DNA of 64,000 bases from Candidatus Binatia bacterium (GCA_036493895.1 DASXOZ010000070.1:226868-290867), one strand, 5' to 3'; shown: positions 1 to 8,604, numbered from the stretch's first letter. Translations and numbers: made by a program. The notes: generated by a model from the sequence alone, not told the origin.

Positions 1-749
1 CACACACGGCAGTTCACTCTTGCGTGAATACAATCAGCCAGCGGCTCACCGCCAAGTCCGCTGCACCCGCCGGGGAACGCACCCGAGGTCACACCACCGG
101 CATCGCATCCAGCGCCAATGGCCGTGGCCAGCCTGGTGGCGAGCTTGCCCAGTTTGCCGTCCGGCGCGCTCTCGGCCGCAATCGAGTGGTGCGCCGTGAC
201 ATCGCTGATACAGCGAACGATGTCGGCAGCCGTCGCTGCCGTGCCGAGCACCGTCTTCTCGCACGAGACAAACGATTTGCGCTCGCCATCGGCAAGTTTC
301 TCCGCCTGCACGAGCACGTTCATCTGACACTTGCACTGGGCCTTGTGGACGCTGCAATCGGGAAGAGCAGCATCGAGATTGCCGCCGAACACGTCACGGA
401 GCATCTCGATCTCGCCCATTTGCGACGCCGAGTTGGTCGCATCGGGTCCCGAGTACCCGAATGCGGGAGTCGGCGAAGTGCAGAACTTGAGATCGTCCGC
501 CGTCGTGTCGGCTTGTTTTGACGACACTTTCCCGCCCGCGTCGGCCGTGAGGCAGGACTGTGCAGTGCCAGGGAGCTTTCCCGCCTGGGCCGCCACGACG
601 CACGCCAACTGATCCTTGCCCTGCGCGAGCGCCACCGCCGCGCCCGACCTGTTCATTGCGGCGACACACGATTGCTGGGTTGTAGTGAGCTGTGCCTCAG
701 CTGAAGCGGCCAGCGACAGCTGCAGCAAAACCATCGCGACTCGCTTCAC
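1..749 (-). CDS. Secreted Cys-rich protein, 3' end cut by window edge
   Basis: The minus-strand frame stays open from a GTG at 749 to the window edge with no stop, so the gene runs out of the window. The first ~20 residues (VKRVAMVLLQLSLAASAEA) form a short signal peptide ending in an A-x-A-type site. The mature part has about 12 cysteines spread along ~225 residues, several in pairs such as CKC and around SCEKTV, which suggests a disulfide-bonded exported protein. GC-rich third positions support coding. An ATG at 734 would remove five residues. I do not recognise the family. Cys-rich exported proteins of this look are, from memory, common in soil deltaproteobacteria-like genomes. Confidence 0.6.
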   Translation of the reverse strand, partial: MKRVAMVLLQLSLAASAEAQLTTTQQSCVAAMNRSGAAVALAQGKDQLACVVAAQAGKLPGTAQSCLTADAGGKVSSKQADTTADDLKFCTSPTPAFGYSGPDATNSASQMGEIEMLRDVFGGNLDAALPDCSVHKAQCKCQMNVLVQAEKLADGERKSFVSCEKTVLGTAATAADIVRCISDVTAHHSIAAESAPDGKLGKLATRLATAIGAGCDAGGVTSGAFPGGCSGLGGEPLADCIHARVNCRV

Positions 750-1171
750 GAAACACCCCCCGTCCGCGGCTTCCCCGGTGTCGCAAAGCCGATGGCAACG
801 AGCCTTATCAACACGTCAGGTTCAATTCTGTCAATACCTGATTGAGCGTCGCTCTACCTCGCGCTGCTCGCCGCCACGCAGATGGGCCTGCGTGCCGGAG
901 GAAGGCCGGAACACCGCGATAGACGGGCCGCTTGTCAGGCCGTCGCGGATGTTCGGGATGATCCCAGTCGGGGGGAGTCAGCACCTTTCCGGAGCCAGGG
1001 GCTTCGGTGAAAGCGTTGCGGCCGCCAGCCCGCCAAGCGGAGTTCCGACGGCTGCATCGCGCGGTTTTCGTGCGCGCCAAGCTCGAATGCGCGGCGTCCG
1101 TTCCGGCCAATCGACGAAAACCCCGACCTCCGGACTCTTTGCGCTGCCGCATCCTCGACGACGGGGCAACT
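750..1171. other. Intergenic stretch, no gene seen
   Basis: About 420 bases between the start of the Cys-rich secreted gene and the end of the DUF6496 gene. Open frames exist on both strands, but they are Arg/Pro/Ser-rich with no recognisable domain and look like GC-driven shadows. I see no convincing hairpin or repeat. It must hold the promoter of the leftward Cys-rich gene near 750-850. Confidence 0.5.
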
Positions 1172-1627
1172 TCAGCCTTTCGACTTTTTCCTCGTACGCG
1201 CCGCCTTGCGGGCTGCCGCAGAACGGTCGCTCTTGCTCCGCGAGGCCGCTGCCGATTTCGCCTGCTTCGATAGCGCCGCCGCGGAGGCGGTCTTTCGCGG
1301 CTCGCGCTGAAGAGCTTTGGTAACCGCACGGGCACGCTTCGGTGAGGCGCTCTTGCCGGCCGCCTTCTGGCCCTTCTCCACATCGCGCTCGGCGTGCTCA
1401 CGAGTGTCTTCCGAGGCTTCACCTGCTTGCGGAGCCGGCAATTTCACTCCCGCGCGCCGCGCTTTCGAAAGGCCGATCGCAATGGCCTGCTTCGCGGATC
1501 GCGCGCCGTGTTTGCCTTCGCGCACATGATGGATTTCCTCGCGTACGAATTCGCCGGCCTGCGTTGACGGGGACTTGCCGCTGGCCTTGTCTTTTCGTGC
1601 GCGCTCGATTGTCTTTTTTTCGGGCAC
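1172..1627 (-). CDS. DUF6496-like small basic protein
   Basis: 151 aa, very Lys/Arg/Ala-rich. Residues ~12-60 contain the conserved stretch KSPSTQAGEFVREEIHHVRE followed by KHGARSAKQAIAIGLSKARRAGV, which I recognise as the DUF6496 signature. The rest is a Lys/Ala/Ser-rich tail with a histone-like composition. The function is unknown; a nucleic-acid-binding role is inference from charge only. I chose the GTG at 1627 over an upstream in-frame GTG at 1651 because a perfect AGGAGG (complement of 1636-1641) sits 8 nt before it. The longer start would place that Shine-Dalgarno inside the gene. A strong hairpin lies just upstream. Confidence 0.75.
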   Translation of the reverse strand: MPEKKTIERARKDKASGKSPSTQAGEFVREEIHHVREGKHGARSAKQAIAIGLSKARRAGVKLPAPQAGEASEDTREHAERDVEKGQKAAGKSASPKRARAVTKALQREPRKTASAAALSKQAKSAAASRSKSDRSAAARKAARTRKKSKG

Positions 1628-1654
1628 GGCTGTGACCTCCTGTAACGTCACGCC

Positions 1655-1684
1655 TGTGTCAGCCCGCGAAGGCGGGCTGACACA
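1655..1684. terminator. Perfect 13-bp hairpin, terminator-like
   Basis: TGTGTCAGCCCGC (1655-1667) is matched exactly by GCGGGCTGACACA (1672-1684) with a 4-nt GAAG loop. On the plus strand a TTTTT run follows about 10 nt later (near 1695-1699), so there is no directly abutting U-tract. It lies between a possible leftward ORF ending at 1712 and the DUF6496 gene start. It could end transcription of the upstream unit or be a cis-regulatory hairpin. Confidence 0.5.
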
Positions 1685-1711
1685 CTTCGCAAAATTTTTG
1701 TCTGGTTGCGG

Positions 1712-2092
1712 TCACCACAGATCCCGCCTCGATTGTGCGACGAAACGTGAGCGGCTTTGTTCGCGGCGCGTGAATTCTCTGAATCGGGACGTTCCCTCTC
1801 CTTGGGGAACGACGCGATTGCGCGCTGGTGGCAGCATGCAACCTTCCGCAACCAGCGCGCTCGCGAGCATCACCTGGTCGATGTCCTGATGGTCGCGCCA
1901 GGTGCGCTGGCGCCGGTGCTCCGCATCGAGCCGGAACGGGACGATCTTGTCGGAAAGTGATGCGTACGCGGACAAAGCAGCCGCACGTTCACAAAACTCC
2001 GCGGGCAGCCTTGCGGCTTTGCCTTGGTCCGCGACAAGCTCGATCTCGGCGAGTCCGATCGCCATGCCGAGCTCAAAAAATTCGAGACGCAT
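1712..2092 (-). CDS. Hypothetical protein
   Basis: 126 aa from ATG 2092, starting MRLEFFELGMAIGLAEIELV. Third codon positions are strongly G/C over most of its length, as in the real genes nearby, which is the main argument for coding. No signal peptide, membrane segment or known motif is visible. No clear ribosome binding site precedes the ATG. The frame stays open upstream, so a start further up (for example a TTG), almost abutting the membrane-protein gene that ends at 2200, is possible. I do not recognise the family. Confidence 0.35.
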   Translation of the reverse strand: MRLEFFELGMAIGLAEIELVADQGKAARLPAEFCERAAALSAYASLSDKIVPFRLDAEHRRQRTWRDHQDIDQVMLASALVAEGCMLPPARNRVVPQGEGTSRFREFTRREQSRSRFVAQSRRDLW

Positions 2093-2199
2093 CGACGCAG
2101 GTCGCAGAAGTCGTCCCGACGCGAGAAGCGCGCGAGGCCTGCAGTCGCCGCGCGGCAGAGCTTCGCTCAACGACGACTCGAGGACACCAGGCTGCCGAG

Positions 2200-2808
2200 T
2201 CAGTCGTGCCGCGGAAACATCCGGCTGAGCATCCAGTGCGTCGGCCAGTATACGAACACCGGAAGTACCACCATCACGACAACGAGATAGGCAGCCGGTG
2301 AAAGTGCATGCTGCGGCCTGGCTCCGGGACCGAACGCCCAGTTGATGTTCTTGTCCGGATCCGTGAACAGCCACGTGACGACGAGCACGATCCATGCGAG
2401 CACGATCTGCAGCGGCAGCGCGCGGCGGTCATAGCCGAGCACCGCAAGCACCCACAGGAGCGTTGCCGGCATGCCGACGTGGAAGATCGCCGACAGCCAT
2501 TTCACGCGCCGTGTCGTTTCCGGATCCGTCATGTACGCCGCCAGCCCGATCGGATCGGAGCCGATCAGCAGCCGGCAGAGGAGGCTCACCAGCCACGCGA
2601 ACTCGAGCATCAGCACCGCCACCGACATCGTGCTCGCCAGCAGGCTGCTCTCGAGCCACAGTGCAGGCACCGTCGCCAGCAGCGCGATGTCCGAGAACCA
2701 CAGGAAGTTCGCCGGGCCATTGTCGATCCACCAGATGGGGACGAGCACGACGACGAACGCCGTGTAGAGAAGCTTGAGCCAGATCGGCAGGAGATCCGGA
2801 CCGGTCAT
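2200..2808 (-). CDS. Multi-pass membrane protein of unknown function
   Basis: 202 aa with about six hydrophobic segments: roughly residues 8-28, 36-55, 60-80, 105-125, 133-150 and 172-192. Short charged loops and Trp-rich segment ends separate them. There is no signal peptide, no catalytic motif and no nucleotide-binding site. It is probably an inner-membrane protein. Neither neighbour gives a functional hint. I do not recognise the family. Confidence 0.65.
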   Translation of the reverse strand: MTGPDLLPIWLKLLYTAFVVVLVPIWWIDNGPANFLWFSDIALLATVPALWLESSLLASTMSVAVLMLEFAWLVSLLCRLLIGSDPIGLAAYMTDPETTRRVKWLSAIFHVGMPATLLWVLAVLGYDRRALPLQIVLAWIVLVVTWLFTDPDKNINWAFGPGARPQHALSPAAYLVVVMVVLPVFVYWPTHWMLSRMFPRHD

Positions 2809-3195
2809 CGCCCTTACGATCTATCCGGCCGGGCAGTACGGGAACAAGGACAGCAGCGGATCAACGAGACGCGGGCCTCGAAATCGCGGGCGAACCCGGC
2901 GGCACATCGATCGTTTTCCGAAAAATGGATTTTCCATGCACCTGATCGGGTGCGATCCCACAAGACTCCGGCCGGCCAGCCAGACCTTGCCACACGGCCT
3001 GTGCCTTGACCGAGGCTCTGCTGTGATGTCGAGCACCGGGCGCGCTCGCCCTTGCCCTTCGCGTCATCGAGTTCCTCTTTCACTGGAATCCGAACGGACA
3101 GAAAGAGACTGCTTCGCCGTGCAAACCGCGAAGAGCCCTGCCCGCTTGACTTTATCGGACCGCCCCAGCGATCGGAGTGCCTTGTCCGACTCGAG
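2809..3195. other. Intergenic stretch with one copy of a short repeat
   Basis: About 390 bases without a credible gene; base composition is more AT-rich than the flanks. It contains one copy (3005-3050) of an imperfect ~46-nt sequence that recurs at 3671-3716. Nothing else is recognised. Confidence 0.5.
3005..3050. repeat. Imperfect intergenic repeat, copy A
   Basis: Begins CTTGACC, contains GTGATGT then GAGCA and CGGGCGC, and aligns to 3671-3716 at roughly 80 percent with one 1-nt gap. Both copies lie in non-coding DNA flanking the small lipoprotein gene. The role is unknown; it could be a remnant of a mobile or duplicated element. Confidence 0.45.
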
Positions 3196-3585
3196 CTATT
3201 CCGCCGCCGCGCACTGCGAAGCGTCGGGAATCGCGATGCTCAGCGTCGTTGGCTCCAGCGTATACGCACCGGCAGATGCCAGGCCGACGGCCGGCAGCAG
3301 GAACGTCGCGGCTCCGACGATGTCCGCGATGCCGGCGCCCGACAATCTCTTGCCGAAGGCGCCGCTACCCGCGGAGTTGCCACAGCGTGCGATGACCGTG
3401 TGGCTGTGTCGATTGGACAGGCGAAGGTGCTGAGGGGCCTTGCCCACGGGCTCGCCGTCCACCACGAGCTCGGCGCCTTCGTGTGACGCCGTGATGGTCA
3501 CGTCGGTGTAGCCCTTGGCGGCCAGCGAGCATCCGTGGGCGAAGAGCAGCAGCGCGGCCATCGATGCGCATCGCAGGCTTTTCAT
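3196..3585 (-). CDS. Small PEGA-like putative lipoprotein
   Basis: 129 aa. The N-terminus MKSLRCASMAALLLFAHGC looks like a lipoprotein signal ending at Cys19, although the His at -2 departs from the usual lipobox. Residues ~25-65 (VTITASHEGAELVVDGEPVG and on) resemble a PEGA surface-associated beta module with the typical VDGEPVGKAP turn. A glycine/alanine-rich hydrophobic stretch follows at ~85-110. The start at 3585 is preceded by GGAGGAAGGG, a strong Shine-Dalgarno, so the longer open frame upstream is not used. Probably periplasmic-facing and membrane-anchored; function unknown. Confidence 0.65.
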   Translation of the reverse strand: MKSLRCASMAALLLFAHGCSLAAKGYTDVTITASHEGAELVVDGEPVGKAPQHLRLSNRHSHTVIARCGNSAGSGAFGKRLSGAGIADIVGAATFLLPAVGLASAGAYTLEPTTLSIAIPDASQCAAAE

Positions 3586-3670
3586 CGTGTCCCTTCCTCC
3601 GATGGTACGTAACTTGCCATCCCCAACAGTTCCCCGCTGGCCGATGGAGCATTTGTCATACAGCCCCGTT

Positions 3671-3716
3671 CTTGACCAAGCTCCCCCAGTGATGTTGAGC
3701 AACGGGCGCTCTGCCA
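3671..3716. repeat. Imperfect intergenic repeat, copy B
   Basis: Second copy of the element at 3005-3050. It sits between the lipoprotein gene (start 3585) and the beta-helix gene (start 3869), in the same orientation as copy A. Confidence 0.45.
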
Positions 3717-3868
3717 CGTTTTCGCTGCGCCGAATTTTGGCACACGGAGGGGGCGGCGGCTGCTTCAAGGCCCTTTCTCTTCAAACGTTTGCTCTAGACT
3801 GACGCTCGGCAAGCCACTACAAACCAGGGAATCGCCGAGCGACGAGAGCCTGGCCCGGAGGGACCCTT

Positions 3869-5683
3869 TTGAAGCATCCCACGATGAACACCTGGCTGCT
3901 GGCTGCCATGTTGATTGCCCCTGTATGGACGGCCTCGGTCGCCATGGCGCAGAGTACCTGCGTTGTCGACACCACCCTCGATACGGACGCGGGCACTCCG
4001 CCAGCCGCCGGCTCGCTTCGTTTCTGTATGGTGAGCGTCCGGTCCGGTGACACCGTCGCCTTCGACTCCACGGTCTTCGCCGTCGCGAATGCGGACGCAG
4101 ACACGGTCATCAACGTGCTGGGTGAGCTCCCGGCGCTCGACCAGGGAAACGTGACGATCGATGCCTCCGAACGCAGGGTGACCGTCAACGGTTCTGGTGC
4201 CGGTTCGTCAGCGGGTCTGGTAATCGCATCGGACGGAAATCGGATCATGGGCCTCAGCCTGACGGACTTTGCCGGGGATGGCATCCGCATCGACAGCGGT
4301 ATGGCGAATGTCATCGGCGGCCCTCGTTCGACAGGCGCAGGCTCAGGACCGAATGGACAGGGACTGCGTCTTTCCGGCAACGGCTCCTTCGGCCTCGAGA
4401 TCACGGGTGCGGCCAGCAGCAGCAATGTCATCAAGGGCTGCTGGATCGGAGTGGACGCATCCGGATCGGCACCGCAGCCAAACCTTGCGGGCGTGATCAT
4501 CCAAGGTGGCTCGCACGGGAACACGATCGGCGGCGTAACCGCGGGCGAGGCCAACATGATCGGCGGCAACACGCTCGACGGCATAACCGTCGCCGATACC
4601 GGCAGCGACGACAACATGATCATAGGGAACGTCGTCGGAGGGGCAGCGGAAGAGGATGGCCTTGGCGGCCGGTCGTCCGTCGGCAACGGCAGCGCCGGCA
4701 TCTTCTTGTCACGTGGCACGAACAATACGCAGGTGGGCGGGGATACTCCCGGCTCGGCGAACTTCATCGGGTTCAACGGCTCGAATGGAGTGGAGATTCG
4801 TACAACGACGAGCAAATCCAATTCGGTGCGAGGCAACAAGATCAGTAAGAATAAAAAGGGCGGAATCGCGCTCTTCGACGGCAGCAACAACGGCATCGTC
4901 GCGCCGACGATCACCAAGGTGCAGGACCTCGGACCGAGTTCGTCGGGGATGGGAACGACGCTTCGGATCGATGGTGTTTCGCCGCAGGACGGCGGCATCG
5001 AACTTTTCACGGATCCCGAGAATCAGGGCGCGACGATTCTCGGCCGCAAAGTGGTGACTGCCGGAGCCTGGACGGCGGATCTGGACGTCAGCGACATTCT
5101 CGATCTGTCGGCGACATTGACGGACGCTCTCGGCGATACTTCCCGGTTCGGCGTCTTCGGACTCACGGCGGACGATACGGACGGCGATGGAGTGTCGGAC
5201 GTCATCGAAGGTCTCGCCGGAACGGATCCGGCCGATCCGCTAGCTACCCCGGATTTCGCCGGAGCGATCACTCCGAGCAAGACTTTCATCAAGCTGAATT
5301 TCGCGATCCCCGACAACGACTCCATCAAGCTGAAGACGAACGTGATCGTGCCGCCCGGCTTTAGTCCTGACGGCTCGACTCTCGGCGTCTACGTCGCGGG
5401 GTATGCCGAAAAGTTCACTCTGGATTCGAACGGAAAATCCTCTTCGGCGACCAGCTCGGTCGCGTTGAAATCGTCGGCCAGCAAGGGACTTCTCGTGACG
5501 TTCGTCATCAAAGGCGCTGCGTTGCAGGCGACTCTGGCGACGAGCGGGCTGACGGACAAGACCACGGCGACTGGTGAGCGGTGGGTCCTTCCGATCGCAA
5601 TCACGACGGGAAGCTCCGTTTCTTTCGCCACGGTCTCGGTGCAGTACAAGGCGAAGAAAGGAAAAACCGGGATCGCCAGATAA
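3869..5683 (+). CDS. Secreted parallel beta-helix repeat protein
   Basis: 604 aa. A signal peptide (MNTWLLAAMLIAPVWTASVAMAQ, from residue 6) precedes Gly/Asn/Ser-rich repeats of PbH1/NosD type, with recurring N-x-I-x-G-N turns from ~100 to 340, as in right-handed beta-helix exoproteins. At ~435-455 lies DDTDGDGVSDVIEGLAGTDP, a thrombospondin type 3-like Ca2+-binding motif. A ~140-residue beta-rich C-terminal domain follows. The TTG at 3869 is 6 nt after GGAGGG and is the best-supported start; ATG 3884 would leave a cleaner signal peptide but has poorer spacing. Likely extracellular or surface-bound, possibly acting on or binding polysaccharide, and a candidate cargo of the T2SS encoded later. 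No catalytic residues can be named. Confidence 0.8.
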   Translation: MKHPTMNTWLLAAMLIAPVWTASVAMAQSTCVVDTTLDTDAGTPPAAGSLRFCMVSVRSGDTVAFDSTVFAVANADADTVINVLGELPALDQGNVTIDASERRVTVNGSGAGSSAGLVIASDGNRIMGLSLTDFAGDGIRIDSGMANVIGGPRSTGAGSGPNGQGLRLSGNGSFGLEITGAASSSNVIKGCWIGVDASGSAPQPNLAGVIIQGGSHGNTIGGVTAGEANMIGGNTLDGITVADTGSDDNMIIGNVVGGAAEEDGLGGRSSVGNGSAGIFLSRGTNNTQVGGDTPGSANFIGFNGSNGVEIRTTTSKSNSVRGNKISKNKKGGIALFDGSNNGIVAPTITKVQDLGPSSSGMGTTLRIDGVSPQDGGIELFTDPENQGATILGRKVVTAGAWTADLDVSDILDLSATLTDALGDTSRFGVFGLTADDTDGDGVSDVIEGLAGTDPADPLATPDFAGAITPSKTFIKLNFAIPDNDSIKLKTNVIVPPGFSPDGSTLGVYVAGYAEKFTLDSNGKSSSATSSVALKSSASKGLLVTFVIKGAALQATLATSGLTDKTTATGERWVLPIAITTGSSVSFATVSVQYKAKKGKTGIAR

Positions 5684-5734
5684 CCGGCAGTGTCTCACTT
5701 TGAAACCGCCTGGCCGCGGTGACGTTCCCCCGGT

Positions 5735-5881
5735 GCCAAAACTCTGCCGAACGAATCGGGGAGGCATTTCGACGGAGCACCGATCCCGAAGAGACCTTCG
5801 CGTCCTACCCGCCTGGCCGCCGGAGCCGGGAGGCATTGCTGGACGTTGGAGAGTCGCAACCGCCGGCCGCGAAGATGCTCG
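5735..5881 (-). mobile_element. Internally deleted insertion-sequence relic (copy 1)
   Basis: 5780-5881 matches 15603-15705 at roughly 85 percent with one 1-nt gap. Read on the minus strand it encodes GRRLRLSNVQQC...GREGLFGIG, the N-terminal part of an integrase-core transposase. It then jumps to 5735-5753 (GCCAAAACTCTGCCGAACG), which is 18/19 identical to 15030-15048, the sequence just past the transposase stop of the other copy. This is therefore an N-terminal piece joined to one end, with the catalytic core deleted. Its reading frame through the matching part is intact. Confidence 0.75.
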
Positions 5882-5927
5882 GCGATGGGGCACATCGAGG
5901 CCCCCGCGAGCCGGGGCCGGGCATTTT

Positions 5928-5943
5928 TGTGCTGATCAGCACA
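5928..5943. promoter_or_regulatory. 16-bp perfect palindrome, possible operator
   Basis: TGTGCTGATCAGCACA is a perfect inverted repeat about 85-100 bases upstream of the histidine kinase gene. It is a plausible dimeric-regulator binding site, but no factor can be named and chance occurrence is possible. Confidence 0.3.
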
Positions 5944-6025
5944 TGGGCTCACCCCGCCTCGATGCGGCGCCACCCGGCAGAATAATTGCCATGGTACTGG
6001 TCAGCGGGCGCAAGTTGTTGTCTGA

Positions 6026-7963
6026 TTGGGGCTCGGCATGGGGATGCCAGTCATCCGTAGAGGCGACGACCAGAACGGCGCCGGGAGCTCGCTTTTCCTG
6101 CGGCTGGCGCTGCCGTTCCTGCTGGCGCTGATCTGCCTCGTGGGTTTCGCGGTGGCCGGCATGAGCGTGCTGTCGGCGGTCCGCTCCTATGTGGGCGGTG
6201 AGGGGCTCTGGTCGAAGGCTCAGAAAGAAGCCGTCTACCACGTCTTTCGATATGCCTCGTCGCGGGATCCGGACGAGTTCGACGCGTACCGTGCCGCGTT
6301 GTCCGTCCCGGAGGGCGACCGGATCGCGCGCGAGGAGCTCGAGAAGAGGAATCCCGATTACCGGATCGCCCGCGACGGTTTCCTCAAGGGTCGCAACGAC
6401 TCGGCCGACATCGACGGCATGATCGATCTGTTCCGGCGCTTTCGCAGTGTCGAGCTCGTCGATCGATCGATCGCCATCTGGGCGGAAGCGGACACCCACA
6501 TCGCGAAGCTCTCGAGCCTGGGCGATCAGCTGCACGCCGAGATCGACAGGGATCCGCCACAACAAACCAGGATCGATGCGGCGCTTGCCGCGATCGATCG
6601 CGAAGCGGGGATCCTCACTCCGCTCGAAGACGCGTTTTCCTATTCTTTCGGACAGGCTGCACGCGAGATCTGTCGATGGCTGATCGAGCTGCTGTTCGTG
6701 GCAACGGCAGTGCTGACGACATGCGTGGTATGGTTCGGGCGCGTCGTGCTGCGCGAACGCGAGCAGCACCAGAACGAGCTGAGCGAGAGCGAAAATCGTT
6801 ACCGGACGTTCTTCGAGACCAGTCTCGACGCCGTGATCCTCGTCCGACAGGACGGCGAGTTCGAAGCGGTCAACCCTGCAGCCTGTACCGCGTTCGGCTA
6901 CGAGGAGTCCGAACTGAAAAAGCCCAACGGCGATGCGGCGCGCGCGCAGCTGGACTGCTTCCACCGCGCCATCAAGGAGACGTACCTGACCGGGAATTTC
7001 CAGGGCCATCTTCCGTTCCAGCGCAAGGACGGCAGTGTGTTCACCGGAGAAGTTTCCGCGTCGATGTTCAGCGACTCTTCCGGTGAGCGGAAGACGAGCA
7101 TCATCATCCGCGACGTCAGTGCCAGGATTCGCGCCGAGGCCGAGATCCGTGACCTCAACGCTTCTCTCGAAGAGCGCGTCGTCGCTCGAACCGCCGAGCT
7201 GGAAACCGCGAACCGCGAGCTGTCGCTGTTCAATCGCGAGCTCGAATCCTTCTGTTATACCGTCTCTCACGACTTACGCCTGCCGCTGCGTTCCATGAAC
7301 GGGTTCAGTGAGATCCTGCTCTCCGACTACGCCGAGATGCTCGACGGCCGGGCTCAGGACTACCTCCATCGCGTCCAGCACGCGTGTCACCGTATGGGCA
7401 GGCTGATCGACGATCTGCTGAGCCTTACGCGCTACACTCGGCAGAAACTGGTATGGAAAGAAGTCGACGTCGGCGTGATCGCGGCACAGGTCATCGAAGA
7501 GCTGCGCGCCGCACATCCGGGGAATGGCGTCGCGGTGGACATTGTCGCGCACCCCCCCGCTGCAACCTCGCTCGGCGACCCGTTCCTGATTCGCGTCCTG
7601 CTGCAGCACCTGCTGGCGAACGCGTGGAAGTTCTCAATTCGGGCTGCGCATCCGCAGATCGAATTCGGAAGCACGACGGGAAGCGACGGAACCGTCTATT
7701 TTGTTCGCGACAACGGCTGCGGCTTCGACATAGTCTACGCGGACAAGCTTTTCGGCGTCTTCAATCGCCTGCACACACCCGACGAGTTCGACGGGACCGG
7801 AATCGGCCTTGCGATCGTTCAGCGCATCGTGATGCGGCACGGCGGGCGAATCTGGGCCGACAGTGCGCCGCAGGAAGGAGCGACGTTCTATTTCACGCTC
7901 CCCGGCCCGGCGAAGGTCGGATCGGCGTCGGACGCGACCAGGCAACTGTCCGCCTCGGCCTGA
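6026..7963 (+). CDS. PAS-domain sensor histidine kinase, two membrane segments
   Basis: 645 aa. TM1 at ~28-50 and TM2 at ~220-240 flank a ~165-residue mostly helical periplasmic sensor. A PAS domain follows (~255-375, beginning ENRYRTFFETSLDAVILV), then a coiled coil (~375-405). The HisKA domain has the phospho-acceptor in VSHDLRLPLRSM (His ~415). The HATPase domain has N-box LLANAWKFS, DNGCGFD and GTGIGLAIV. The H-box and lack of a classical F-box recall phytochrome-type kinases. No response regulator gene is adjacent, so this is an orphan kinase here. The start is TTG 6026 or ATG 6038; neither has a clear Shine-Dalgarno. A 16-bp palindrome lies upstream. Confidence 0.88.
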   Translation: MGLGMGMPVIRRGDDQNGAGSSLFLRLALPFLLALICLVGFAVAGMSVLSAVRSYVGGEGLWSKAQKEAVYHVFRYASSRDPDEFDAYRAALSVPEGDRIAREELEKRNPDYRIARDGFLKGRNDSADIDGMIDLFRRFRSVELVDRSIAIWAEADTHIAKLSSLGDQLHAEIDRDPPQQTRIDAALAAIDREAGILTPLEDAFSYSFGQAAREICRWLIELLFVATAVLTTCVVWFGRVVLREREQHQNELSESENRYRTFFETSLDAVILVRQDGEFEAVNPAACTAFGYEESELKKPNGDAARAQLDCFHRAIKETYLTGNFQGHLPFQRKDGSVFTGEVSASMFSDSSGERKTSIIIRDVSARIRAEAEIRDLNASLEERVVARTAELETANRELSLFNRELESFCYTVSHDLRLPLRSMNGFSEILLSDYAEMLDGRAQDYLHRVQHACHRMGRLIDDLLSLTRYTRQKLVWKEVDVGVIAAQVIEELRAAHPGNGVAVDIVAHPPAATSLGDPFLIRVLLQHLLANAWKFSIRAAHPQIEFGSTTGSDGTVYFVRDNGCGFDIVYADKLFGVFNRLHTPDEFDGTGIGLAIVQRIVMRHGGRIWADSAPQEGATFYFTLPGPAKVGSASDATRQLSASA

Positions 7964-7972
7964 TGGGCCCTT

Positions 7973-8209
7973 TCAACCCGCGAGAGTCCTCACGGCTGCC
8001 GCGGCGACGCGAAGCGCATCGCTGTCGCCGGATCCTGGCGGAAGGGTCGCCAGAAGATCGTCGAGCATCGCAGCCGCTTCGGCGAGTGCCTCGGTGCGGG
8101 TGAGCGATCGAATCGGAAGTTTCCAGCGGTTGGCAGCCCGGTAGGAGCCGCACACGTGACAGTAAGACCTTCGCTGCGAATGGGCCTCAGTATGTTCGCA
8201 GTCGGTCAT
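7973..8209 (-). CDS. Small protein with possible Cys/His metal site
   Basis: 78 aa from ATG 8209, which follows GGGGGA. Residues 4-20 carry CEHTEAHSQRRSYCHVC, a Cys/His cluster that could bind zinc. The rest is an Ala/Leu-rich helical tail. It converges with the histidine kinase gene, 9 nt apart. No family recognised. Confidence 0.5.
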   Translation of the reverse strand: MTDCEHTEAHSQRRSYCHVCGSYRAANRWKLPIRSLTRTEALAEAAAMLDDLLATLPPGSGDSDALRVAAAAVRTLAG

Positions 8210-8349
8210 GTTCGCGTCCCCCGGCCTCGAGACTGGCCGGGGCGTTTGCCTCGGGCTCGAGCGAGCCACCTCTAGTGGACTGGTACTGCCGAGTCCAGAC
8301 CGGTCATCGAACCGTGGATCATCCTGCTCAGGCGCGTCGCAGCGCAGGC

Positions 8350-8604
8350 ATGACGCCCGTCCTCGAGGCCTACGACGGCTCGTTCGGCTGCGACTTCGTC
8401 GTCTCCAAGGTCCTCCAAGGCCCGAGCGATGGGCTGAACCGTGTCTCTACCATCACGTTCCCCGATCGCGCGACGCGGGTGCGGTTCTTCGCCGACGCGC
8501 ACTATCGCGAAGTGCGCGCGGCTCACTTCGACGGGGCGGTTGCGAAAGCCGTCGTCCTCGCGGAATTCGTCGAGGATCCCAGCCGCACCTGTGGGCGCGT
8601 GTGA
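8350..8604 (+). CDS. DUF1330-like small protein
   Basis: 84 aa from ATG 8350. The segment TITFPDRATRVRFFADAHYR, followed by EVRAAHFDGAVAKAVVLAEF, resembles the dimeric alpha-beta barrel DUF1330 fold (F-P-s-r ... f-f-a-D-p-x-Y ... R). The family is usually ~95 aa, so the N-terminus may be eroded. The frame stays open upstream without homologous-looking sequence. Likely cytoplasmic; function unknown. Confidence 0.45.
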   Translation: MTPVLEAYDGSFGCDFVVSKVLQGPSDGLNRVSTITFPDRATRVRFFADAHYREVRAAHFDGAVAKAVVLAEFVEDPSRTCGRV

